Source: Legionella bozemanae
GTDB taxonomy: Bacteria; Pseudomonadota; Gammaproteobacteria; Legionellales; Legionellaceae
Assembly: GCF_001648595.1 (NCBI RefSeq)
Contig: NZ_LBAW01000003.1
Span: 1-64,000, forward strand
Direction of reading: 5' to 3'
Length of the DNA: 64,000 nt
Part shown: piece after piece, positions 17,872 to 27,593 of the stretch
Position numbering within the stretch: the stretch's first letter is position 1
Layout: each line of letters opens with the position of its first letter
Notes under the pieces: model-generated
The model's input: only the letters and a program-made list of their open reading frames with translations
Told to the model about the DNA's origin: nothing
Database searches by the model: none
Position numbers and translations under genes: made by a program

Positions 17872-18738
17872 ATGAAAATAAACTATTTAATGGGTGCTTT
17901 GTTTTTATCACCCCTTCTTGCTTTTGCTTATACTGACAGCAATTCAGAAAGTCTTATTTTTTCCCCTTTGCCTAAGAATAAAAATACAGTAAGCAGGCAT
18001 TATAGTAATGAACAGGAACTACCTGATCTGCAGCAAATGGTCCAAAGGACCATTGATTTTCCAACGCAAATCGTTCGTGTCAGCGGGAATGTTACCGGAT
18101 TGAAACTTAGTTGTGAGGAGGTAGAAGATGAAATCGATCGTGTCTTTTCAAAAAAAATCTCGCCCAACCTATTTACCTACAATACTTATGTCAATTGCGG
18201 CTATGATCAGGATAGCCCAGAACAATATGCGGTAAATTTTTCAATTCAAAGTTATTTTGATCCACTAACAGATAAAGCCGTTGATTATTTAAAAGCCTAC
18301 CTGCAAGAATACAATGGATACAATTTATTCAATGCCACAACATTACACATTGAAAATGCCAAAGGTGTTATTATATCGATGAACTTTAATGCAGGTTTAA
18401 AAAACAACCCCGATAAACCTTCATTTACCCTTTATCGCCAAGATCGAAACAATTTTTATTTTAAAAGCAATTTCGACATGAGAAAGGAATTAATCACCGA
18501 TATTTATCAACGATTTTATTCTAATGATCCCGAGATGATCCTCCCCTTTTTAGACAAATGGATTTTCTCCTATGCAGGAACAGTTTATTACTCTATTTTA
18601 AAAGCATCCAACTATCTTGAGTTGCAGCCTGAAAGAATATTTGTAATGGAAAATGAGGGAGATATTTTCGTATCCGATTTAAGATACTACTTCGCCAATC
18701 TCTGTATGAAGAAAAATCCCAATAAACATTGCTTGTAA
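17872..18738 (+). CDS. Exported hypothetical protein
   Basis: 288 residues with an N-terminal signal peptide (MKINYLMGALFLSPLLAFA, cleavage about residue 20 before YTDSN). The mature part is rich in Y, N and F, with segments TYVNCGYDQDSPEQYAVNFSIQSYF and LYRQDRNNFYFKSNFD that suggest beta-strand structure. Four cysteines (residues about 83, 107, and the pair in the final 12 residues) may form disulfides. A ribosome site AAGGAG precedes the ATG. No family was recognised. It is followed by a palindromic terminator-like repeat. Confidence 0.7.
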   Translation: MKINYLMGALFLSPLLAFAYTDSNSESLIFSPLPKNKNTVSRHYSNEQELPDLQQMVQRTIDFPTQIVRVSGNVTGLKLSCEEVEDEIDRVFSKKISPNLFTYNTYVNCGYDQDSPEQYAVNFSIQSYFDPLTDKAVDYLKAYLQEYNGYNLFNATTLHIENAKGVIISMNFNAGLKNNPDKPSFTLYRQDRNNFYFKSNFDMRKELITDIYQRFYSNDPEMILPFLDKWIFSYAGTVYYSILKASNYLELQPERIFVMENEGDIFVSDLRYYFANLCMKKNPNKHCL

Positions 18739-18761
18739 CTATTAAATCATTAATAGCGTAT

Positions 18762-18781
18762 CCTGGTTGCGTGCGACCAGG
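18762..18781. terminator. CCTGGTTGC palindrome after exported gene
   Basis: CCTGGTTGC-GT-GCGACCAGG (one arm mismatch), 23 bp after the stop of the preceding plus-strand gene. Another copy of the dispersed palindrome; the location is consistent with termination. Downstream, 18883-18910 carries a degenerate GCGC-family copy (gcataaagcgcgggtatgta). Confidence 0.5.
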
Positions 18782-18950
18782 ATTTCCACTTAATTACCAC
18801 TTCACAAGTAACTCTAACATCTACAGGGATGACAGGGCGTTCCCACTTGACTGAAATGTTACAATTTATGGGGAGTGCACTAGCATAAAGCGCGGGTATG
18901 TAGAGAAATTTAATGGAAAAACTGACAATCAATCAGAGGCTGGCCCCTAT

Positions 18951-20855
18951 TTATGCCGCGTGCGCTCTTCGTGCTTTATCAATGTCGCCTAACCGTTCCT
19001 TTCTTAAGTCTTCGAAAGCTGCTGCAGATGATGTAGTCATGCCAAGAGCCTGCATCGTTCTATTTTGAGCCTGAGCAAGAATAGCATATCGTCCATCACT
19101 TTTATATCGATCAACAACCTTCTGTACATCATTTGGTGTCTCTGCATTTTCTAGATCCTCATAGAAATCTTTGAGAATCTTGCTTTTTAAATAATCCCCT
19201 CGATCGTTTGTGTATCTACTTTTAAATTCGCCCTTTATAGAGCCACTTGTGACCTCTGTAGTCACTGTTCTCGTAAGTTGCTCATTCGGTTGTACATAAT
19301 GCTTATACTTCCCTTTCAATACCCCATTTTCCATGGCTTCCGTTTCTTTAGCAATGTGTGCAAAAGATACTTTAAGATAGACTTTACCTACCTCTTCCCA
19401 TCCCCCTGCTCTTTTCGGATCAATATGATATTCTTTTATAAATTTATCACGGGATTCTCTATCTTTAAATTCGATTTGAATTATGGGAGCCTTGCTATCT
19501 TTGCCTTTTACTATCAAGGGTGCTCTTGTAACTCCAGGAGCATGATGTTGGATAAAATGTTGAATAAATTCCTTATGGGTGTCACCGGAGGTTGGTTTGT
19601 GCCCCATTGTACCTGGCTGCTTGACAGTGGGGTGGGGAACCGTTCTATCTGGGTGCCTGACAGTAGGTTGGTGATCCTCTGTCCTTGTCTGCCTGACTGC
19701 AGCTCGATGCACAGGAAGATCCGAAACAAAATTTTCAAGGCTGGCGTATTTTGAATCTTTTTTATATCCTTCTTGAGCTGCAAATGTATCGGACCATAGA
19801 CGCCTAACTGTTACAGGAATTTTATTTTCGTTAAAGTGTTTCTCAAGTCTGCCTCTGAACTCTTTCTTATATATAGAATCCCCGAGATTTCCCATTTCCT
19901 GAAATAAAAAAGTCCATGCTTGCTCAGCGGATATCATTCCCGAAGCAGTGTTTTGTTGGCTTGATGCCATCCACCCACCACTTACTTGTGCATTAATCTG
20001 GCTTCCATCGATTAATTTACCGGTTTCAAGAGCCTCACATATTTTCTTCATCGACTCTTCAAGTCTTGATGATCTTCCGGTAAAAATGCCAGCATTTATT
20101 AAACTTCTCGTTGTTTGAATAAACTCAGCAGTTGATAATTTTGGAAAAAGAACAGTATCAATACTTTTTATAGCCGAAGGATCCACCAGAACAATCGGTA
20201 TAGGTTTGCCTTGTGCATCTTTCTTGGTAGCTGTTTCGTCTTTTTTAACAGAAGGAGAAACGTTCCTGATTTTCTCGTAAAAATCGTCTCGCTCTTGTGG
20301 CGTATGAAATTCAAATTGAATAGTATCCAAAGGTTGCCTGGCATTATGAGATGGATTGTTATACTGAAAGTTCTTTACTCTGAAATCAACTTGTGCACCC
20401 AGTACCGAGGCAATCACTCTTGATTCTTGTACTATATCACTTTTTTCAGCGGTATTAGTAACAGTAGGCGACTTTATCTCGTGACACAATTGAAGTATGT
20501 TTGCTTTTAATTTATCAAGATTCACCCCAGGAAGATTCTGTAGTATCGAGGGATCCTGCTTATTAGCATCCGCAAAATATGTGTTGATAAACTGCTCATC
20601 AAAATTATCTAGAAGAGCGACCACAGTTTTTTGCGGATCTGCACTTAGCGCTCCGATAGAACCCATCCCTATCGAATAGTTGGCAAGAGGTTTATAAGGT
20701 TTTCCCTCTGCTATGCACTCTAATACGTTTAGCAGTTCGTTTGTGGCTTGGAAATCCCCCCTACTTCCAGGAATGTGCATTACCAATATTTGTAAATTTT
20801 CTAAATCTTTTCTATGTTTTCTGAGTAACTCCGCAGCCGCCTGTCGTGAAAGCAT
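18951..20855 (-). CDS. Effector-like protein with a duplicated module
   Basis: 634 residues, no signal peptide. A short alpha/beta module seems to occur twice: residues 150-200 (VDFRVKNF, then IQFEFHTPQERDDFYEKI) and residues 445-500 (PLIVKGKDSK, then IQIEFKDRESRDKFIKEY). Between them lies a helical segment and a Pro/His/Thr-rich linker at about 388-425 with near-repeats of 'H-P-T-V'. The start at 20855 is preceded by GAGG; a TTG 15 bases earlier overlaps that site. Function unknown; size, lack of signal and neighbours suggest a Dot/Icm substrate. It lies directly downstream of the YopT-like gene in the same direction (110-bp gap). Confidence 0.65.
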   Translation of the reverse strand: MLSRQAAAELLRKHRKDLENLQILVMHIPGSRGDFQATNELLNVLECIAEGKPYKPLANYSIGMGSIGALSADPQKTVVALLDNFDEQFINTYFADANKQDPSILQNLPGVNLDKLKANILQLCHEIKSPTVTNTAEKSDIVQESRVIASVLGAQVDFRVKNFQYNNPSHNARQPLDTIQFEFHTPQERDDFYEKIRNVSPSVKKDETATKKDAQGKPIPIVLVDPSAIKSIDTVLFPKLSTAEFIQTTRSLINAGIFTGRSSRLEESMKKICEALETGKLIDGSQINAQVSGGWMASSQQNTASGMISAEQAWTFLFQEMGNLGDSIYKKEFRGRLEKHFNENKIPVTVRRLWSDTFAAQEGYKKDSKYASLENFVSDLPVHRAAVRQTRTEDHQPTVRHPDRTVPHPTVKQPGTMGHKPTSGDTHKEFIQHFIQHHAPGVTRAPLIVKGKDSKAPIIQIEFKDRESRDKFIKEYHIDPKRAGGWEEVGKVYLKVSFAHIAKETEAMENGVLKGKYKHYVQPNEQLTRTVTTEVTSGSIKGEFKSRYTNDRGDYLKSKILKDFYEDLENAETPNDVQKVVDRYKSDGRYAILAQAQNRTMQALGMTTSSAAAFEDLRKERLGDIDKARRAHAA

Positions 20856-20965
20856 TTTAAAGTACCTCAAATACTCTTATTCACAGTATAGTATATAGCG
20901 GCCTTTTTTTTGCTCATAAAATGCGCATTTCTTTCCTTTGGCAAAATCCTGGTTGCATACAACGG

Positions 20966-23900
20966 CTACAGTGCGTTAGATTTTTCGATCAGATCTATTC
21001 TATTATCAGGCTCTTTTTCTTTTTGCTTTTTAAAGAAATTATTTAAGCCGCCAATGAGCGTATTACCAGCAGAAAATAGCTTATCAAGCAAACTAAAATC
21101 CATTTCCATTTCATAACATCTTACCGTGTTAATATCATTAAAATCATTAACAATCATTTGTGAGAAACACAAAAGCATGTAATTGAGAACCGCCTCATCC
21201 TGTTCTTTCTGTCCCATCTTTTTAAACTCAACATCATTCTCTAATTTTTTCCAGGTATAAAAATTAATACTACGTCCATGATTGGGATCATAAAAATAAG
21301 CGGTTTTTCTCTTTGCATCATAACGCAAATAGAGAGCATGGCCCCACGATTCATGCTCTGTGTCTTGGGTTCCATCTTTTTTAGTTGGGTGATGCCCAAT
21401 GGATATTTTTACAATTCCATAATTTTTTAATTTTGACTTCTGTTGCCGAGTAACTGCTTGAAACAGTACTTGATAAATAGCATCTGAATTCAATGCGGGT
21501 TCATCTGCACAATGCGACTCCTCATCTAGTTTTTGAATTTTCTTAAGATGAAGCCGTTTTAGCACTGCTTGTGATAAACCATTGTTCGTTTCATCCCCTA
21601 AGTGTACTTGATATAAAGCTTGATTGAAGCGATCTTGTGGCGAGATTTTCACTTCCGCTTTCCACTGAGAATCGGAGAGTACTTGATTTCTACCTAGACT
21701 GGTCATTTCTCGAGTAATTAACCTATAGGTGTTTGCTTGACACGCCCCATCTCCCAAGACCTCATCGCTCCCCCCAATAAATCCTTGAATGTTTTCATAC
21801 TGAATAGGATTGCCCCACTGATTAAAAAATTCAATCTCTTTGTTAACATCACCTAAAAGCAATGCGTGCATTTTACTTGCAGACCGCTCACTAAGGGGTG
21901 AAATAATCTCTTTTACTTTGTCATACTGAGCGGTTAATCCGCCCAGGCTCTCCTTGTTGTCTTTAATTTTTTGATCGATAAAGCGGCTGAGAGAACGCAA
22001 CAATTTACTTTTTGATCGTTTCAAAGCGCTGTCAATGTGTTGAGGAATATTTTCATTAGCGTCACTCAGTTCCTTTTTGCATTGCGCGTATTCTTGTTCT
22101 AACAAATGAGTTGCTGTTGCCATGAGTTCTTGTCTTGCTTTGGTTACTGTGTGAATCAAAGGAGCTAAAGAAGACTCACCACCGGCTGTAATAATCTTCT
22201 CCTTCAACGCCATAAGTTCAATTTGCTCTTGCAACTCGCTCAAGGTCGGAATCTCATGTTCTGCCTGCCCATTAAGCACTGCGTTTTGTAGCACATGCTT
22301 GATTTTTTGCTGGACAAGCTCTTTATTCATTTTAATTTTGCTAGCGTCCAGGGCAAGCGCGGAGAAAACAGCGGCTTCATGTGGATTCTGCAGGAATTTT
22401 TCGGGATGGATAATTTGCTGGTGTACAAATGCTTTTTTTAACACCAGAGAAAAGTCCTGAATATATTCTTTCGGTAGCCGCGTGAGCGCCTGTTTTAGCT
22501 TAGGAAACATTTTAATCACTACTTCTTCTTGAGCCGTGACCTCGCCTCGTTCAAGCTTGACACTTAATTTGGACATTTCCTCATCGTATTCCTGTTTTGT
22601 CATTTTTCCTTGCGCATAAGCGATAATTCGAAGTTTATCAGACTCCGTCATCATGCGTGCACTATCGCGAATATCAGTGCCGATCACATCCCAGTTACCA
22701 ATCATTTTTTCTGCCATTTCTTTATTTGTACTACGCTCCAAACGAGCATAAAGATCGATAAGCGCTGCGCGATTACAGGCTGAGCGAACACTCACTACAA
22801 ACTGATCCAGTGCCTCAACATTCTTAGTGTGATCCACTGAGGTAAGCTTATCAGGCATATGTTCAATCACATGCTGAATATCACGAACGATTACAGGAGC
22901 TAACGCGGCTACATCGTCAACTCGTTCATCATGTAACACCTGGCTTACTATCTGTATAGGGTTTGTATTAACCAAAGAAAGTGAGGCGATAACATGGTCT
23001 TCGTCTGCAATTTTATGCAACTGCTCTGCAAGTAATTGCATAAATTCCTCATTATTTGCTTGTTTTGAGCCTAATAGAGATTGAGCCCGCTCCATAGCCA
23101 CATCAAAGCCTGCAGGTGAACCGTGCCACTCCTTTCTTTTTTCTTCAATCATTCTGTTTCGTTCTTGTTCAGCAAGAGCTATTTTTTCCATAAACTCATT
23201 GATTTCAGATATTGAGCGTAGTGGCGGGACATTGTCATCAAGGCGTCTGGAAGTAGGCCAGTGCGTTTTATATACTTCCTCAAAGGGCATGTTCGCGTCA
23301 TATTCGGCACATTTTTTTTTCAACTCATCCACGATAGAACAATTCATGAGCACGATTATCTCATTAATTAATCTTTGATGTAGGTGTTGCCAATATTCAA
23401 AATTGTTAGGATAAAGAGTCAGTTGGACATTATCTGGAATTAACTCTTTTTCATTGATCCTCTTTGCAATAGCAGAAACATTAAAAGCATCAAGTTTATT
23501 GGCGCTGCTACTGGGGTTAAAAATGTTCCAAAAATTAATCAGGTAGGTATTAAGATTTGCTTTCATTAAATGGAACGCATCTAAAGCGAATAACTCTTGC
23601 TTCAATTGCTCCAGATTCATAACCAGTTGCATTTTATATTCATTTAAACTTGGAAAGGTCTCTGGGTTCTGAGCATAAAAATGGTGCGCGGTTTTCTGAA
23701 ACAGCCAAGTTCTTAGAACTTCGATGTTAAAGGCCCTTAATTGCTCTTCAGTTACATCTTGAGGCCAATCACCATTCTTTTTCCAATACCCACTGGTATT
23801 AAAATACTCACATAATTGTCGCAGAGAAATCACATCTTCTACTTCTTCTAATGCAGCGGGAACAGCACTCATCGTCCATGCCATTTTATCGTCACATTGT

Positions 23901-24079
23901 GCTTTTATTTTTTTTATATAGTCTGAGAAACGATGGTGCTCAACAGTATAATTGTCTTCCTCCGAGGTAACTGTAACTGTGGGAGATGTCTCTTGAGATC
24001 TAGGTAGACTCAAACTTAAATCAGCGTAAGTTGGAAAATCATAATAATAAACATATTGTCCACCGAAAATAGAGCGCAT
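20966..24079 (-). CDS. Large effector-like protein with a C-terminal YopT-like cysteine protease domain
   Basis: 1037 residues. The first 750 are helical and coiled-coil rich. The C-terminal 260 contain a papain-like triad in the YopT (C58) layout: GDGACQANTYRL (Cys780), ESWGHALYLRYD (His914) and AYFYDPNHG (Asp931). The Cys-His and His-Asp spacings of 134 and 17 are close to those of YopT (about 119 and 16), and the FDPN/YDPN-hG Asp motif is typical. YopT cleaves prenylated Rho GTPases; the substrate here is unknown. A helix near the end (LFSAGNTLIGGLNNFF) and a charged tail follow. Likely a translocated effector. Confidence 0.7.
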   Translation of the reverse strand: MRSIFGGQYVYYYDFPTYADLSLSLPRSQETSPTVTVTSEEDNYTVEHHRFSDYIKKIKAQCDDKMAWTMSAVPAALEEVEDVISLRQLCEYFNTSGYWKKNGDWPQDVTEEQLRAFNIEVLRTWLFQKTAHHFYAQNPETFPSLNEYKMQLVMNLEQLKQELFALDAFHLMKANLNTYLINFWNIFNPSSSANKLDAFNVSAIAKRINEKELIPDNVQLTLYPNNFEYWQHLHQRLINEIIVLMNCSIVDELKKKCAEYDANMPFEEVYKTHWPTSRRLDDNVPPLRSISEINEFMEKIALAEQERNRMIEEKRKEWHGSPAGFDVAMERAQSLLGSKQANNEEFMQLLAEQLHKIADEDHVIASLSLVNTNPIQIVSQVLHDERVDDVAALAPVIVRDIQHVIEHMPDKLTSVDHTKNVEALDQFVVSVRSACNRAALIDLYARLERSTNKEMAEKMIGNWDVIGTDIRDSARMMTESDKLRIIAYAQGKMTKQEYDEEMSKLSVKLERGEVTAQEEVVIKMFPKLKQALTRLPKEYIQDFSLVLKKAFVHQQIIHPEKFLQNPHEAAVFSALALDASKIKMNKELVQQKIKHVLQNAVLNGQAEHEIPTLSELQEQIELMALKEKIITAGGESSLAPLIHTVTKARQELMATATHLLEQEYAQCKKELSDANENIPQHIDSALKRSKSKLLRSLSRFIDQKIKDNKESLGGLTAQYDKVKEIISPLSERSASKMHALLLGDVNKEIEFFNQWGNPIQYENIQGFIGGSDEVLGDGACQANTYRLITREMTSLGRNQVLSDSQWKAEVKISPQDRFNQALYQVHLGDETNNGLSQAVLKRLHLKKIQKLDEESHCADEPALNSDAIYQVLFQAVTRQQKSKLKNYGIVKISIGHHPTKKDGTQDTEHESWGHALYLRYDAKRKTAYFYDPNHGRSINFYTWKKLENDVEFKKMGQKEQDEAVLNYMLLCFSQMIVNDFNDINTVRCYEMEMDFSLLDKLFSAGNTLIGGLNNFFKKQKEKEPDNRIDLIEKSNAL

Positions 24080-24421
24080 AATAATCTCAACAAAATATAA
24101 ACACCTTGCGCATTATATATCAAGTCCTTTATTATGCCATGAGCGATGCACTTATTTTTTAAAATATGTATAAAAACACATAGCCCGGTTGCTTGCAATC
24201 AAGATTTCCGCTTAATTATTGATTCTCAATCCACCAAATCCCCCCATAAGTTGTACCTTGGTCCAACATTTTATTTTTTTATAAAATTTATAATGGCCTC
24301 CTTATCTGAAAGAACAATCCAATTTTTATTAATAAATTCAGTGAATTAACATGAAATCGCCTGAATAAAAATTCATCAATTAAGAAAAATAATTAACAAA
24401 ACGACGTTAGTTAAGAAAATT

Positions 24422-24436
24422 GGCTAATAATTAGCC
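24422..24436. promoter_or_regulatory. Perfect palindrome upstream of lon
   Basis: GGCTAAT-A-ATTAGCC has perfect 7-bp arms, 41 bp before the lon start codon. It could be an operator or a hairpin in the 5' leader. No clear heat-shock promoter (CTTGAAA-type) was recognised in the AT-rich gap from 24080, which also contains a weak repeat copy (cggttgcttgcaatca) near 24185. Confidence 0.35.
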
Positions 24437-24476
24437 TAAAATGCAAATATAGAAGAAGATAAATAAAGGAATTTTT

Positions 24477-26903
24477 ATGGGGATGCAAAAAAAAGAAGCA
24501 ACAGAAAATCAAGATCAAGCAAATGAACTTGATATGCCATCCGAATTGCCTATTTTGGCATTAAATAGAGCCATTATCTATCCTTTGACCATATCCCCGC
24601 TTAATGTGAGACAATTGCGCGCCATCCAACTCATTCAAGACGTGACGATTAGCTCTTCACGTTTCATAGGAATAGTCGCTATTAAGGATAATGACGTCGA
24701 AGATCCAGGTCCGATTGATGTCTATACAATCGGCACTGCTTCAATAATACATCGTCTTATTCATTTATCAGATGACTCAGTACAAATCATTGTACAAGGA
24801 GTAGAACGAATTCGTATCAAAGAATTTACCACGATTGATCCTTACTTCAAGGCCCAAATTGCAATTGCAGAGGAACAATTTATTAAAAATAAAGAAGTTG
24901 AAGCCCTCATGCACAATACGATTGAATTATTACGCCACTTGCTTTCTTTAACATCACATTTACCAGAAGATTTATTAAATATCGCACTTAATACGGAGGA
25001 TCCACGTCAATTTGTTTATCTCATTGCAGGGAGTTTCAGATTGGAATTGAAAGATGCACAAGAACTTTTGGAATTAGACAATGTCGAACACAAGCTCGTG
25101 AAACTCAATAATTTTTTAACCCGTGAAATAGAAATTATCGAACTGGGGAGAAAAATTCAATCGCAAGTACAAAACGGACTGGATAAAAACGAACGCTATT
25201 ATATGCTGCGTGAACAAATGAAACAGATTAAAAGAGAGCTGGGTGAAGAAGATGAGCAGGTTCTCGAAATTAAGGAATATAAAAATAAAATTACTGAGGC
25301 ACATATGTCGAAAGAAGCGGAGAAAGAAGCAATACGTGAACTTACGAGAATGAAAAGCATGTCTGCATCTGCTGCCGAGTATCAAATCATTAAAACCTAT
25401 CTGGATTGGTTAGTTGAATTACCGTGGAGTAAGGCAACTGAAGATAATCTGGACATCGAGTGTGCGAGAAAAATACTTGATGAAGACCATTATAATTTGA
25501 AAGAAGTGAAAGAACGGATACTCGAATATCTTGCTGTACACAAGCTACGCCTTGAGCGCGGCGATAAAACTCAATTAGAAACAGGCTCCATTCTTTGCTT
25601 TGTTGGCCCACCTGGTGTTGGTAAAACCTCACTTGGGCAATCAATCGCCCGTGCACTCGGGCGAAAATTTATTCGATTCTCATTGGGAGGAATGCATGAT
25701 GAAGGAGAAATTCGTGGGCATCGACGTACTTATGTTGGCGCATTACCCGGTAGAATTATTCAATCAATTAAGCGCGCCAAAACCCGTAATCCTGTAATGA
25801 TGCTGGATGAGATAGATAAAATGGGCGCCGATTTTCGTGGTGATCCCTCATCCGCTTTGCTTGAGGTACTCGATCCAGCACAAAATAAAACGTTTTCTGA
25901 TCATTACCTTGATGTCGATTTTGATCTATCGCAAGTTATTTTCATCTGTACAGCGAATCAACTTGATCCAATTCAGCCAGCGTTGCGTGATCGTATGGAA
26001 ATTATTACGCTTTCTGGTTATATCGATGAGGAAAAATTGCATATTGCAACGAACTATCTTATTCCTCGTCAGATCGCAAAGAATGGGTTAATGCCTGAAG
26101 AAATTCAATTTGAAAATGATGCAGTCCTTATGATGATTCATGAGTATACTCGGGAAGCAGGTGTCCGTAATTTGGAACGTGAGATTGCTGCAATCTGTCG
26201 TAAAATTGCAACAGCTGTGGCAGAGGACAAAATGACATCCGCCATAATCACTAAGGATAAGCTTATAGAGTTACTTGGCAAACCAAAATTCTATTCCGAA
26301 GTTGCTGAGCGAACCACCATTCCGGGGGTTGCAACCGGTCTTGCCGTAACAACAGGCGGCGGTGACATTTTATTCATTGAAGCAACAAAAATGCCCGGTT
26401 CTAAGGGTTTTCTCATTACGGGCCAATTGGGTACCGTAATGCAAGAATCCGCCCAAGCGGCTTTTTCTTATGTCCGCTCCAAAGCACATCAGCTTGAAAT
26501 AGATGATACAGTTTTTGAAAAAAGTGATATTCATATCCATATTCCAGAAGGGGCAATACCCAAAGATGGCCCCAGTGCCGGGGTTACTATGGCAACAGCA
26601 CTTGCATCACTCATGACCAATCGTTTGGTCAAGAATGACATTGGGATGACCGGCGAAATCACACTAAGAGGACGAGTACTTCCTGTGGGGGGTATCAAAG
26701 AAAAAGTGATTGCAGCCCATCGCGCCGGTTTAAAAACAGTAATTCTTCCTAAACGGAATGCTAAAGACTTAGAAGATCTACCGGATGAAGTACGCCAAAA
26801 AATGAAATTTATCTTCGCGGAAGATGTTAACGAAGTCTTTGATGCAGCCTTATGTCCAAAAGAAAAGAAAAATAAAAAAAGTAGCATAACAGATAAAAAA
26901 TAA
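24477..26903 (+). CDS. lon: ATP-dependent Lon protease
   Basis: 808 residues, full length. N-terminal substrate-recognition domain (LPILALNRAIIYPLTISPL), a coiled segment (residues about 190-310), AAA+ module with Walker A GPPGVGKTS at 377-385 and Walker B VMMLDEIDKMG, then the protease domain with Ser700 (KDGPSAG) and Lys743 (GGIKEK) 43 residues apart as in E. coli Lon. It degrades misfolded and regulatory proteins in the cytoplasm. An AAAGGA precedes the ATG. It is not beside clpX or hupB, its usual neighbours, so it may be a second lon in this genome. Confidence 0.95.
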   Translation: MGMQKKEATENQDQANELDMPSELPILALNRAIIYPLTISPLNVRQLRAIQLIQDVTISSSRFIGIVAIKDNDVEDPGPIDVYTIGTASIIHRLIHLSDDSVQIIVQGVERIRIKEFTTIDPYFKAQIAIAEEQFIKNKEVEALMHNTIELLRHLLSLTSHLPEDLLNIALNTEDPRQFVYLIAGSFRLELKDAQELLELDNVEHKLVKLNNFLTREIEIIELGRKIQSQVQNGLDKNERYYMLREQMKQIKRELGEEDEQVLEIKEYKNKITEAHMSKEAEKEAIRELTRMKSMSASAAEYQIIKTYLDWLVELPWSKATEDNLDIECARKILDEDHYNLKEVKERILEYLAVHKLRLERGDKTQLETGSILCFVGPPGVGKTSLGQSIARALGRKFIRFSLGGMHDEGEIRGHRRTYVGALPGRIIQSIKRAKTRNPVMMLDEIDKMGADFRGDPSSALLEVLDPAQNKTFSDHYLDVDFDLSQVIFICTANQLDPIQPALRDRMEIITLSGYIDEEKLHIATNYLIPRQIAKNGLMPEEIQFENDAVLMMIHEYTREAGVRNLEREIAAICRKIATAVAEDKMTSAIITKDKLIELLGKPKFYSEVAERTTIPGVATGLAVTTGGGDILFIEATKMPGSKGFLITGQLGTVMQESAQAAFSYVRSKAHQLEIDDTVFEKSDIHIHIPEGAIPKDGPSAGVTMATALASLMTNRLVKNDIGMTGEITLRGRVLPVGGIKEKVIAAHRAGLKTVILPKRNAKDLEDLPDEVRQKMKFIFAEDVNEVFDAALCPKEKKNKKSSITDKK

Positions 26904-26935
26904 TCTGCTTTATTGTCTTGAAGTAAATACAATAA

Positions 26936-27047
26936 GCAACTGTCTCTTGCTCACATCTCTGCCTACACCCCGCGAACAAGTGTGGGGGCGGGGACGTCCG
27001 AATGCGCTTGGACTGGTTTTTCAGGGATGTGTATAAGATTCAGTTGC
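26936..27047. repeat. MITE-like element with terminal inverted repeats
   Basis: About 112 bp. The left end GCAACTGTCTCTT and the right end AAGATTCAGTTGC are inverted copies with two mismatches. The interior contains a GC-rich partial palindrome (caccccgcgaacaagtgtgg then ggcggggacg). It directly follows lon and is flanked on the right by cagccaggct. It belongs to the same family as 33542-33650, 36878-36956, 46459-46576 and 53690-53765. No coding capacity. Confidence 0.65.
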
Positions 27048-27075
27048 AAGCAGCCAGGCTACAACTTCATCACAT

Positions 27076-27429
27076 TCACGCTGAGAAAGTCGTTATGAGT
27101 TCTTTATATTGATCTTCGTTAAAACCTATTGCAAGTGTTTTGCCATTTTGTACCAAAACAGGCCTTTTAATGAGTGAGGTATTTGCGATAATAAAATCTA
27201 TTTTTTCCGATAGGCTCAATGCTTCATAATAATCTTTATATTTTCGGTACGTCATCCCTTTTTTGTTGATGGGAAGCTCACCCAAATAATCACCCCATGC
27301 TTTTATTTGTGCTTTTGTTGGCGGAGATTTTTTGAAATCAATAAATTCATAATCAATTTTATTTTGCTCTAAGAACGTACGCGCTTTTTTTACAGTATCA
27401 CAATTGGGGATTGCAAACATTGAAATCAT
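27076..27429 (-). CDS. ArsC/Spx-family reductase-like protein
   Basis: 117 residues with thioredoxin-like fold of the ArsC family. The opening MFAIPNCDTVKKARTFLE has a single Cys (NC-DT-x-K-K-A) typical of the YffB/ArsC-like group, then FIDFKKSPPT and the conserved late 'SLIKRPVLV' (cis-Pro loop, R-P). It lacks the full arsenate-reductase Cys/Arg set, so arsenate reduction is not claimed; family members are glutathione-dependent thiol reductases or RNA-polymerase-binding Spx proteins. Good GGAG at 6 bases before the ATG. Single gene. Confidence 0.82.
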   Translation of the reverse strand: MISMFAIPNCDTVKKARTFLEQNKIDYEFIDFKKSPPTKAQIKAWGDYLGELPINKKGMTYRKYKDYYEALSLSEKIDFIIANTSLIKRPVLVQNGKTLAIGFNEDQYKELITTFSA

Positions 27430-27593
27430 TCTTACTCCACAGGGCTCGACTATTACACATCACTGGATCTTATAATGTTGCACTCATTTCTTCTAGAACA
27501 TTTTAACTCAATCTGTAATGATTGTGTTGTACGCATCAACGACGCGCTTAATCTGCTCCTTTTCCTAGATGTTACCTAAAAGATTTCTAAGCT

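Noticed and set aside
26531..26932. Long antisense frame opposite the end of lon
   Set aside because: Lon is clearly the real gene; the antisense frame is a by-product of its codon usage.
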